A stretch of 7,195 nucleotides of DNA from Candidatus Apopatosoma intestinale. Lineage in GTDB: Bacteria; Bacillota; Clostridia; Oscillospirales; CAG-272. Where the stretch lies: positions 425 through 7,619 of the forward strand of contig DODZ01000017.1 of assembly GCA_003524145.1 (NCBI GenBank), in the 5' to 3' direction. The position numbers and the translations under genes were made by a program. Under the pieces are notes generated by a model. That model saw nothing but the letters and a program-made list of their open reading frames with translations. It ran no database searches and was not told the DNA's origin. Shown here piece by piece: positions 1 through 5,702 of this stretch (position 1 is its first letter; each line of letters begins with the position of its first letter).

Positions 1-1020
1 AAGACGATTGACGGAGTCGAGCATATTTATCATCTGTCGGGAACGCAGATTTTGTCCGAGGAGTGGACGGAAAACGGCGTTCAGCATCTGCTCATATACA
101 TTTACGACGCTTCCGGCGCTCCGATCGGCATGGCGTACCGTGATTCAACTTACAGCAGCGGAGCTTTTGACTTCTATCTGTTTGCCAAGAATGTTCAGGG
201 AGATATCCTCTATATCTACAACATAAGCGGCACTCGTCTTGTCACATATACTTACGACGCATGGGGCAAGTGCTACGTGACATACCAGAACGGTGGCGCG
301 TCTACCGCTGCACGGTATAACCCGTTCCGTTACAGAGGGTATTACTACGACACCGAAACCGGCTTCTATTATCTGAACAGCAGATACTATGACCCGTCAG
401 TAGGCAGATTCCTAAATGCGGACGGACAACTGAATACAGGATTGCTGGGATACAATCTGTTTGCATACTGCTATAATAACCCAGTGATGTATGTTGACCC
501 TAATGGAGAATCACTAATAGGAATTCTGTTGCTTATTGCAACAGGAATAGGTCTTGTCGCGACGTTAAGTAGCTGCAGCAGTTCTTCGCATGTAATCGTG
601 TCGGGTAATGCCGATCCAGAATTGATAAATGAACTAGTACCAGGAGGTAATGACTCTTTTGAAGAAGCATTTGAGACGGCAGTCTCACAATTAAGTGAGT
701 ATACTAATGATAATAAAGAAAGTGGAGGATATATATATGAAATAAACGAAAAATTCTTTTTTTCCAATGTACAGCAAATAAATGCAACCGATCAAAAATG
801 TACAATTGATTTTTCAGGGGCTCCTTATGGTTCTACGATCCATGCAACTATTCATACGCATTTGATTCATAAAGACTACGGCGAAGCGATGTTTGGTCCA
901 AGTGAATTAAAATTTGCACGAGAGAACTCGCTCAATGTTTATGTCGTAGACCCTTGCGGATGTATTTTTGTGTTATATCCGACCGCAAGAGATTATGACG
1001 ATTACCATCAAATTAAATAA
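1..1020 (+). CDS. Rhs-family polymorphic toxin, C-terminal part (5' end outside window)
   Basis: The frame is open from base 1, so this is the 3' end of a longer gene; the internal TTG at 52 is not a credible start. Codons 1-169 are RHS/YD-repeat core: YIYD, YTYDAWG, then YYLNSRYYDPSVGRF and the usual core end DPNG at codons 166-169. In this family the core forms a shell that encloses a variable C-terminal toxin. Codons 172-187 are a hydrophobic stretch, followed by a variable domain of about 150 residues. That domain has HTH at codons 285-287, then GPSELKFA (Ser301, Glu302) and VVDPCGCIFVLYP near the end. This pattern resembles the JAB/MPN-like or DUF4329 domains seen in Rhs toxins, with Glu247 a possible further ligand. 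The usual JAMM Asp is not in its canonical place, so the toxin class is tentative. A lipoprotein gene starts 25 bp downstream and may be the immunity gene. The core identification is firm and the activity is inferred. Confidence 0.88.
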   Translation, partial: KTIDGVEHIYHLSGTQILSEEWTENGVQHLLIYIYDASGAPIGMAYRDSTYSSGAFDFYLFAKNVQGDILYIYNISGTRLVTYTYDAWGKCYVTYQNGGASTAARYNPFRYRGYYYDTETGFYYLNSRYYDPSVGRFLNADGQLNTGLLGYNLFAYCYNNPVMYVDPNGESLIGILLLIATGIGLVATLSSCSSSSHVIVSGNADPELINELVPGGNDSFEEAFETAVSQLSEYTNDNKESGGYIYEINEKFFFSNVQQINATDQKCTIDFSGAPYGSTIHATIHTHLIHKDYGEAMFGPSELKFARENSLNVYVVDPCGCIFVLYPTARDYDDYHQIK

Positions 1021-1045
1021 AATGAGAGGAGTATGAAAAAAGAAT

Positions 1046-1852
1046 ATGAAAATGAAAATAACAGCGTTGTTGGTTCTGTTGGCGGTTATTTTACTTATGT
1101 GTCCCTCATGCACGTCTGATAAGCGAACGCTTGATGTCACATCTCCTGATTATCATGGTCTGAAGCAGCTTGAAGCAGGAGAAATTGACGGCACGAGACT
1201 TGCTTCGTGGTATTTGGTGGATAATCCGTACATTGATTACTCCTGCTACATAACGGTTGAAAACGGAAAGCTGAAGGTTGAAAACTATATTCCGGATGAG
1301 GAAAGCAGCGTCATGTGGGGGGATCACGGTTATTTTGTCGGGGTCAACCTGTTTGAAGAAGGCTGGGTCTGCTATTATCCGTATGCGTGGTATTTGCCGG
1401 CGTACGCCCAAGAACCGCAGCTTGTTGTGGGAGAAAACTGCGCCGGTTTTATAAAGCTCGACAGACAGAACGGATATGTATTTACATATGATTCATCGTT
1501 TATGAGCTGCGTTGCGCACCTTTACAGTCTTGAATACTCCGAATCAGAGAAGCAATGGATGTGGAATTGCGAAGCGACTTTTGATGATGGAATAAACACA
1601 TACCTGTTTGATTCAGAGGAGCAGTGCATATATATCTTCACAAACGAGGGGATCGAGTGCTTTTCCATAAAAGACAAAACTCTGAGTACGGTAAAGATGT
1701 CGCGTATACTTAAGCAGCATATCTATGCCAATTCGGCGGTAAAGCTGAACGGTAAGCTGTATTGCGGCTCTCCTATGGGAATATATGAGTATGATATTGA
1801 TACCGACGAAGAATTCTGGTATCCGATGGATTATGAAAAATATGTCGGGTAG
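1046..1852 (+). CDS. predicted lipoprotein, candidate immunity/partner protein of the Rhs toxin
   Basis: The product has 268 residues. It begins with a signal sequence: MKMK, a hydrophobic run at about 7-18, then CPSC. Cys22 preceded by Ser is the likely lipidated residue, although Leu is missing at -3, so the lipobox is weak. The remainder is acidic and aromatic-rich, with many Tyr and Trp and repeated short motifs such as GYVFTYD, NTYLFD, QCIYIF and GIYEYD. These suggest a beta-rich, possibly beta-propeller-like, surface protein. I do not recognise a named family. It lies 25 bp after the Rhs gene in the same direction, the usual place for an immunity gene, and that role is inferred from position only. 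The start is uncertain: GAGAGGAG at 1024-1031 is 14 bp from this ATG, and an out-of-frame ATG at 1033 opens a 28-codon frame. No upstream in-frame start is possible because of the TGA at 1034. Confidence 0.75.
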   Translation: MKMKITALLVLLAVILLMCPSCTSDKRTLDVTSPDYHGLKQLEAGEIDGTRLASWYLVDNPYIDYSCYITVENGKLKVENYIPDEESSVMWGDHGYFVGVNLFEEGWVCYYPYAWYLPAYAQEPQLVVGENCAGFIKLDRQNGYVFTYDSSFMSCVAHLYSLEYSESEKQWMWNCEATFDDGINTYLFDSEEQCIYIFTNEGIECFSIKDKTLSTVKMSRILKQHIYANSAVKLNGKLYCGSPMGIYEYDIDTDEEFWYPMDYEKYVG

Positions 1853-1943
1853 TTTTCGTTCGTATAACCATGTATCGGTTTCAGCGTGTGCGTTTGATGA
1901 ATGGACTGATTGGTTCAAAATAATAGCTTGGGGAAGCCATTAA

Positions 1944-2020
1944 AATGACATTCAAAAGCCCGACGGCGAAAGCACCTCCGACGGAATAAGAACGAGCAAG
2001 ACGATTGACGGAGTTGAACA
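1944..2020 (+). pseudogene. rhs core fragment (short remnant)
   Basis: In the frame that includes codon AAG 1998, this stretch reads DGIRTSKTIDGVEH and then meets TGA at 2019-2021. The phrase is the conserved RHS-core segment that also opens this window (KTIDGVEHIYHLSG) and recurs at 2097. It has no start codon and is cut off on both sides, so it is a recombination scrap of an rhs gene and not an expressed gene. Confidence 0.7.
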
Positions 2021-2128
2021 TTGACTATTGACTTTTTGCTGACGGAAGGTGTTTTTTCCTTCCGTCAGCCTGAGTCAACCGCAATACTGATATTGCAGAA
2101 CGAGCAAGACGATTGACGGAGTCGAACA
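1989..2128 (+). repeat. 32-bp direct repeat (1989-2020 and 2097-2128) inside rhs sequence
   Basis: Both copies start AGAACGAGCAAGACGATTGA and agree at 31 of 32 bases; the first 26 are identical. The copies begin 108 bp apart and the 76 bp between them hold two inverted repeats. The first 23 bp of the window are a third, partial copy of the same rhs sequence. The duplication is probably a scar of recombination between rhs cores. Confidence 0.8.
2028..2078. other. long hairpin between the rhs direct repeats
   Basis: A perfect 12-bp stem, GCTGACGGAAGG (2038-2049) with CCTTCCGTCAGC (2058-2069), encloses an 8-base T-rich loop. Outer arms TTGACT (2028-2033) and AGTCAA (2073-2078) extend the palindrome. 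No T-run follows on either strand, so it is not a canonical intrinsic terminator. A second small hairpin, GCAATA/TATTGC, lies at 2081-2096. It could be a REP-like or small palindromic element. Confidence 0.7.
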
Positions 2129-2660
2129 CATCTACCATCTCTCCGGGACGCAGGTACTTTCCGAAGAGTGGAACGAGGGCACGTTACAGCATCTGTTGAT
2201 ATACATTTACGATGTTTCCGGTGCTCCTATTGGTATGGCGTACCGCGATTCAACTTATGTTAGCGGAGCTTTTGACTTCTATCTGTTTGCCAAAAACATT
2301 CAGGGAGATATCCTCTATATCTACAACACAAGCGGCACTCGGCTTGTCACTTATACCTACGACGCATGGGGAAATGTAACTACATCATACTCCAACGGTG
2401 GCGCGTCTACCGCCGCGCGGTATAATCCTTTCCGGTGCTGCGGTTATTGGTATTAGCTACCCATAGCTCAGATATTGACTTTGGTGAAGTTAAACGCGGT
2501 ATTACCTTTTTCGTATGCAGTAGATATGGCGGAGAAATCAATCCCTAAATCTGGGGCTGAAAACCAGTAACTTTATAATCACGTATGGCATATCTATGCC
2601 GCTCATGGGAGCGGAAGCGTTAGCTCGCCGTTGTATATACTCGGCGAAAATTCAATATAG
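2097..2660 (+). pseudogene. orphan Rhs tip: core fragment plus degraded C-terminal toxin
   Basis: From 2097 the frame reads RTSKTIDGVEHIYHLSG and continues through the same core seen at the left edge (YIYD, GDILYIYN, YTYDAWG, AARYNPFR), at high nucleotide similarity. It stops at TAG 2454 just after CGYWY. The core segment that should follow (YYLNSRYYDP to DPNG) is missing. Two further coding-like stretches follow: one in the frame of base 2456 (SSDIDFGEVKRGITFF, ending at TAA 2546) and one in the original frame (AAHGSGSVSSPLYILGENSI, ending at TAG 2658). Together they suggest a toxin domain broken by at least two frame changes. No start codon with a ribosome binding site lies upstream. The final stop overlaps the ribosome binding site of the next gene, as expected for a translationally coupled toxin/immunity pair. 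The toxin type is not recognised. Confidence 0.72.
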
Positions 2661-2671
2661 GGAGGTGAAAA

Positions 2672-3070
2672 ATGAGGGTTAAGAAATATAATTATTTAAT
2701 TAAACTATTATGTTTTGTATTTGTGCTTTCGTCTTTGTTGATATCCTCAGACGGATGTATGTCTCACCAAGGCGAACGTCCGAGCGACTATCATTTTTCG
2801 AGATGGTGCTCAGAAAACCCGGACATATGCTTTTTTGTCAGGGAAATCGGTCAGGATATTTTGGGCACCTTGACTCTGGACAATTAGGAATATGATATTT
2901 GCGTTTCTTTCAATTACAATGACGAAATCGTTATATGGAGCGATTCGCTTGAGAGGGGATTAAGAGGTAGTTGTGAGTTCAGTCCTGATGAACTAATTGT
3001 TTCGGTGACTGAAGACTCTGACGACTTGTTCAATTACAAATACAAGACAATAACATTTGTGCGTACATAA
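2672..3070 (+). pseudogene. lipoprotein-like candidate immunity gene interrupted by in-frame TAG
   Basis: The start ATG has a strong ribosome binding site, GGGAGGTG (2660-2667), overlapping the stop of the broken Rhs tip. The first 71 codons give a signal sequence (basic MRVKKYNYLIK, hydrophobic core, then SSDGC with Cys29 as a possible lipidation site) and reach TAG at 2885-2887. Past that stop the same frame stays open for 60 more codons (EYDICVSFNYNDEIVIW and on to TFVRT) and ends at TAA 3068. The downstream part is acidic and protein-like, so the parent was probably a lipoprotein of about 132 residues, truncated by a point nonsense mutation. TAG is the normal stop of at least three other genes here, so read-through by recoding is unlikely. 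Its position directly after the toxin remnant suggests a former immunity gene; no family was recognised. Confidence 0.68.
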
Positions 3071-3158
3071 TAAAACCTATTTATTTGAGGTAAAAGCAAT
3101 TTTGTCTCATTGATAACTGAGTAAATCCGGGAATCGGGGATAATGACTAATAAACCAA

Positions 3159-3548
3159 TTGTCCGAAATGATACATTCAGATTGGGTGGCATTTTTAGTT
3201 ATCCCCGTGATTCTCGGGTGTATTTTAATATGTTATGCTCTTAAATTGTGTAAATACAAGCATTTATCTTATATAGCATCAACAAAACTTATGATCTTGC
3301 GACATAACGATAAAGTATTGCCTGAATACCTTTTTGCTTTGCTAAAATCCAACTATGTGATTGCTGAATTACAGCACTTGGCAGAAACTCGTTCGGGCAC
3401 ATTTCCGCAAATAACATTTTCATCTGAACTTGCTCCGATGAAAGTACATTTACCGGACAAAGACACACAAAATAGAATTGTAAGTGTGTTATCAAGCATT
3501 GAACTAAAGATTGATGAAAATATAGCGATAAACAATTATTTATTTTAA
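3159..3548 (+). pseudogene. type I restriction specificity subunit (HsdS) fragment behind a membrane segment
   Basis: The open frame begins at a TTG without a ribosome binding site. Residues 9-32 are a hydrophobic helix not expected in HsdS. From about residue 39 the sequence is HsdS-like: IASTKLMIL, YLFALLKSN, GTFPQITF (80-87), LPDKDTQNRIVSVLSS and IELKIDENIAINNYL. These match the end of a target-recognition domain and the start of the conserved helical spacer, where the Q-x-x-I and KI-x-x-N patterns are typical. A full HsdS has about 400 residues with two recognition domains and longer helices. Here only about 90 residues remain and both ends are cut. No hsdM or hsdR is present. HsdS would direct DNA recognition in a restriction-modification complex, but this remnant should be inactive. 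The membrane segment is probably a piece of another gene fused by rearrangement. Confidence 0.75.
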
Positions 3549-3559
3549 AAGGAGAAAAC

Positions 3560-3937
3560 GTGTATACATATCGAAATATTAAATGTAGTAAAATGACGGA
3601 AAGTGATATTAAAAATACTTCTCGATTATTTTCAAATAATTATGGTATATGGTCTTGTAATTCAGCTTTTAACCCAGGTTGCCCTATAAAGTTTTCTACT
3701 GAACGAGTAATTAATTCTTTTGTAAAAAAGCCAGATAGATATGTGGCTATGGTGTTTGACGATAAGAATTTAATTGGTCACGCATTTTATATGCGAAGAA
3801 CAGTTAAAAAAAGCCAAAAAATAACTTGGATTTTGCAATTAGTAGTTGATAAAAACTACAGAGGGCAAAAAATTGGCACAAAACTAATACATTCAATTTT
3901 TGGGTTGTCTGATAGTTATGTATGCTTGTTTTTTTAA
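3560..3937 (+). pseudogene. GNAT-family N-acetyltransferase, N-terminal part (split by inversion)
   Basis: It starts at GTG 3560 behind AAAAGGAG (3547-3554), which overlaps the end of the hsdS remnant. The 125 residues hold the acetyl-CoA-binding core of a GNAT fold: the beta strand ILQLVVD (91-97) and the pyrophosphate-binding loop YRGQKIGTKLI (100-110). GNAT enzymes transfer an acetyl group from acetyl-CoA to an amine. The reading frame ends soon after GLSDSYV with CLFF and a stop, just where GNAT proteins continue with a TSNP-type segment. That missing continuation lies on the other strand at 3932-4318. After flipping the segment between the hexamers at 3926 and 4313, the frame runs on as SDSYVCLFTSNPMT. 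The gene is therefore broken by an inversion and not by a frameshift. The substrate is unknown. Confidence 0.8.
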
Positions 3938-4318
3938 GTTCATATAAGAGTATGACTTTTTGATTATATCGTCAGAATAATCATTAAGAATATCAAGTTG
4001 TTCTTGATTATCTATCATAGGTGTTTGAGATTTAAAAGTGAAGGCCAGCCATTCACATCCTTCGGGAAGATCCTTTATTAATGGAAATTCTCTTTCTTTA
4101 TAAACTTTCTGAATATTATCATATATTTTTGAATGATCTATTGGAAAATTAGTGTCTACAATTCCATCTTTATATTCGTCTATCCATTTTGTATCTTCAA
4201 AAATATCATATGCCGCCGCTCGTATCACATCAATTTTACTACGTATTTTTCTTTCATCGACATGACGAAAAGTTGCATTTTCCAGTGCTTTTATTGTCAT
4301 GGGATTTGATGTAAACAA
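3893..4318 (-). pseudogene. GNAT-family N-acetyltransferase, C-terminal part (inverted)
   Basis: Read on the minus strand, the frame begins LFTSNPMTIKALENATFRHV, the segment that follows the acetyl-CoA loop in GNAT proteins. It continues through GCEWLAFTF and YSYMNLKKQ, the C-terminal half of a two-part GNAT protein of roughly 250 residues. It has no start codon context of its own; the TTG at 4318 is simply the breakpoint. The GNAT-derived sequence probably ends at about 3932, and the last residues (AYITIRQPKN) are just the reverse of the plus-strand GNAT half. Joined to the plus-strand half by inversion, it adds 127 codons in frame. The original C-terminal end may itself be lost, because the other breakpoint abuts metK sequence. 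Confidence 0.75.
3926..4318. repeat. 6-bp inverted repeat bounding an inverted 381-bp segment
   Basis: TTGTTT at 3926-3931 and AAACAA at 4313-4318 are inverted copies placed exactly at the two ends of the rearranged GNAT gene. The intervening 381 bp equals 127 codons. Crossing over within the hexamers restores the phase precisely (TTG TTT followed by ACA TCA AAT). The left copy sits in a run of seven T. Such a short repeat suggests microhomology-mediated inversion; an invertible switch is possible but not shown. Confidence 0.7.
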
Positions 4319-4553
4319 TCCACAACCTATCGCTGTTTCAGTCGATTCATTTGGGTCTTCGAGCTACTCAGATGGGAAACTTACCGAGATCGTGACAAAA
4401 ATTTTTGACCTTCGTCCCGCAGCGATCATTGATCAGTTCGATCTTACAAAGCCGATTTTCAAGAAGACATCAGCCTACGGTCACTTTAACTCTCCTGACT
4501 TTCCTTGGGAGAAAACCGATGCGGTGCCAGAATTGGTGAAAGTGGCAAAATGA
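4319..4553 (+). pseudogene. metK: S-adenosylmethionine synthetase C-terminal fragment
   Basis: About 78 residues match the C-terminal part of MetK: QPIAVSVDSFG (family QPVSVxVDTFG), SDGKL, FDLRPAAII, DLTKPIF, TSAYGHF and FPWEKTD. MetK makes S-adenosylmethionine from methionine and ATP and is normally about 390 residues; the substrate-binding N-terminal and central parts are absent. The homology starts near 4319-4323, directly at the breakpoint hexamer, although an ATG in frame exists at 4299. That ATG and the residues after it come from reading the inverted GNAT piece backwards. It ends with TGA at 4551. The fragment cannot be a working enzyme and was probably left by recombination with a complete metK elsewhere in the genome. 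Confidence 0.85.
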
Positions 4554-4654
4554 TAATACTCGAAGTAACCACACTGAAAAACAAACTTTTGAAACTTTGA
4601 AGAAAAAATACGAAGGTGTTCCGTATCGGGATGCTTTCCTGCCCTAACAAGCAG

Positions 4655-4702
4655 GCATCTTTTAAGACCATAACAGCCAAGTGTTCTGGTCTAAAAAGAT
4701 GC
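4655..4702 (+). repeat. CATCTTTTAAGACC repeat, copy 1, forming a 16-bp hairpin
   Basis: GCATCTTTTAAGACCA (4655-4670) pairs with TGGTCTAAAAAGATGC (4687-4702) with one mismatch and a 16-base loop. The left arm and loop start are identical over 22 bases to 7174-7195 and nearly so to 5409-5430. An upstream GATGC (4630-4634) plus CTGC (4639-4642) could instead pair with GCAG-GCATC (4651-4659), giving two mutually exclusive folds. Confidence 0.8.
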
Positions 4703-4705
4703 AGA

Positions 4706-4748
4706 GCAAAAAAGTCCAGTAACCACAACGGTTTCTGGACTTTTTTGC
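4706..4748. terminator. bidirectional rho-independent terminator upstream of the GIY-YIG gene
   Basis: GCAAAAAAGTCCAG (4706-4719) and CTGGACTTTTTTGC (4735-4748) are perfect 14-base inverted repeats. An inner AACC/GGTT pair extends the stem. The A-tract on one side and the T-tract on the other make it suitable for both directions. It insulates the GIY-YIG unit from the metK debris. Confidence 0.85.
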
Positions 4749-4784
4749 TAACAAAAATGTTTTGAAAAATGAAAGATGCAAAGG

Positions 4785-4856
4785 GCTGATTTTGACCATT
4801 CACCCGGAATTGGACTGGTGGACGGATTGACTTTTTTATTATTTAGATAAGTTTTT
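4785..4856 (+). promoter_or_regulatory. conserved upstream block and probable (weak) promoter of the GIY-YIG gene
   Basis: The block GCTGATTTTGACC to the -35 TTGACT (4827-4832) matches the blocks at 5538 and 6603. The -10 that is clear in those copies is degenerate here: GATAAG at 4846-4851 is too close, and 17 bases from the -35 reads AGTTTT. The promoter may therefore be weak or need an activator. Confidence 0.5.
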
Positions 4857-4892
4857 GATATATAAAAATAAATATGATTTTGAGGTATTAAA

Positions 4893-5372
4893 ATGGAAAC
4901 ACATATGATTCTGTTGTGGTTACTTTTGGGCATATTTATGATTGGAGTAATAATCTGGTCATATGCAAAAAGAAAGGGAATAGATAACAAAATAGAATCG
5001 TTGGCGGCAGGAGCAGAGGAATTAACACCGGAGGAATTCTTTAAATTACGTAATTATTCATTTGGCGGAAGAGGAACCCCTAAATACGCTTTGAGCAAAA
5101 ATTTTTCAGGGGTATACATAATATATAATCATACAAAGGATATGTATTACGTTGGTCAGGCTCAAAAAATATTAGATAGAGTGAATAATCACTTCACAGG
5201 GAGAGGAAATGGCGATGTTTATGCCGATTACAAATATAGAGATAGATTTACAATTAAAATGATCTCATTGGAAAATAGTGGATATGGTAATTTAAATGAT
5301 CTTGAAAGAGATACTATTAGAAAATACAATTCATTCTCAATGGGTTATAACAAAACGAGGGGTAACAGATAG
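4893..5372 (+). CDS. membrane-anchored GIY-YIG nuclease-domain protein
   Basis: The product has 159 residues. Residues 6-24 form a single hydrophobic helix followed by KRK, so the rest is predicted to face the cytoplasm. Residues about 71-155 are a GIY-YIG domain: GVYIIYN (73-79), YYVGQA (85-90), Arg96 in the catalytic-Arg position, His100, Glu138 in NDLERD as the metal-binding Glu, and Asn153 in YNKTRG. This family cuts DNA in homing endonucleases, UvrC and some restriction enzymes, and the key residues appear intact. The ATG has TGAGG at 4881-4885, spacing 7. It stands alone between a terminator upstream and another downstream. The target is unknown; a role in DNA uptake, defence or competition is only a guess. 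The pairing of a membrane anchor with a GIY-YIG domain is the notable point. Confidence 0.82.
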   Translation: METHMILLWLLLGIFMIGVIIWSYAKRKGIDNKIESLAAGAEELTPEEFFKLRNYSFGGRGTPKYALSKNFSGVYIIYNHTKDMYYVGQAQKILDRVNNHFTGRGNGDVYADYKYRDRFTIKMISLENSGYGNLNDLERDTIRKYNSFSMGYNKTRGNR

Positions 5373-5408
5373 ATTTGGGGAAAATGAAGTGCCAATCAAA
5401 AGTATATG

Positions 5409-5453
5409 CATCTTTTAAGACCACAACACTCATGTATAAGCCTCTTAAAAGAT
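5409..5453 (+). repeat. CATCTTTTAAGACC repeat, copy 2, with hairpin
   Basis: CATCTTTTAAGACCACAACA matches copy 1 with one change in 20. ATCTTTTAAGA (5410-5420) pairs with TCTTAAAAGAT (5443-5453). An alternative GCCTC/GAGGC stem (5440-5444 with 5458-5462) would compete with it. It lies 37 bp after the GIY-YIG stop. Confidence 0.75.
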
Positions 5454-5457
5454 ATTT

Positions 5458-5507
5458 GAGGCAAAAAGCCCGATTCTACAAGGAATTTCGGGCTTTTTTC
5501 ATGCCTC
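5458..5507. terminator. rho-independent terminator after the GIY-YIG gene
   Basis: AAAAAGCCCGA (5463-5473) pairs with TCGGGCTTTTT (5488-5498), an inner ATTC/GAAT pair lengthens the stem, and six T follow. Outer GAGGC (5458-5462) and GCCTC (5503-5507) can also pair. The A and T tracts would allow function in both directions. Confidence 0.85.
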
Positions 5508-5537
5508 AAAAAGTCTCAAAACAAAAAGATATTTTTA

Positions 5538-5605
5538 GCCGATTTTGACCTACTGCGCGGAATTGTACCGGAGAATTTGACTTTCGATTGGTTTCTTGCT
5601 ATAAT
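5538..5605 (+). promoter_or_regulatory. conserved block with strong promoter (second module)
   Basis: GCCGATTTTGACC begins a 39-bp block ending at the -35 TTGACT (5577-5582). The -10 TATAAT (5600-5605) lies 17 bp away, a near-consensus sigma-A promoter. Within the block, CGGAATTGTACCG is a CGG-N7-CCG inverted repeat also present in the third module and could be an operator. Transcription from here would give a leader of about 120 bases before the XRE gene. Confidence 0.75.
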
Positions 5606-5673
5606 ATCTGTGTCGACAAATCGGAATTTAGCAGAATTTTTTGCACAAAAACAAGAATGTTAATATGCATTGC

Positions 5674-5702
5674 TTGTAGCAACGGGATGTTTTCCATATA
5701 AT
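5674..5702 (+). promoter_or_regulatory. second, gene-proximal promoter candidate for the XRE gene
   Basis: TTGTAG (5674-5679) and TATAAT (5697-5702) are separated by 17 bp. The -10 is perfect and the -35 matches only TTG. Initiation would give a leader of about 25 bases, more usual than that of the upstream promoter, and suits autoregulation by the encoded repressor. Confidence 0.5.

Noticed and set aside
2028..2078. Intrinsic terminator at the rhs hairpin
   Set aside because: The stem is strong, but the T-run is in the loop and none follows on either strand.
2454..2887. TAG read-through or stop-codon recoding (TAG at 2454 and 2885)
   Set aside because: TAG is the natural terminal stop of the genes ending at 1852, 5372 and 7131, so these in-frame TAGs are better explained as nonsense mutations in decaying genes.
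2710..2895. 61-codon frame inside the broken immunity gene
   Set aside because: It is an out-of-frame shadow without a ribosome binding site; the 2672 frame has the strong site and a signal sequence.
4486..4990. Minus-strand frames opposite the metK tail, terminator and start of the GIY-YIG gene
   Set aside because: They run across a strong terminator and promoter and have no convincing start signals or recognisable domains.
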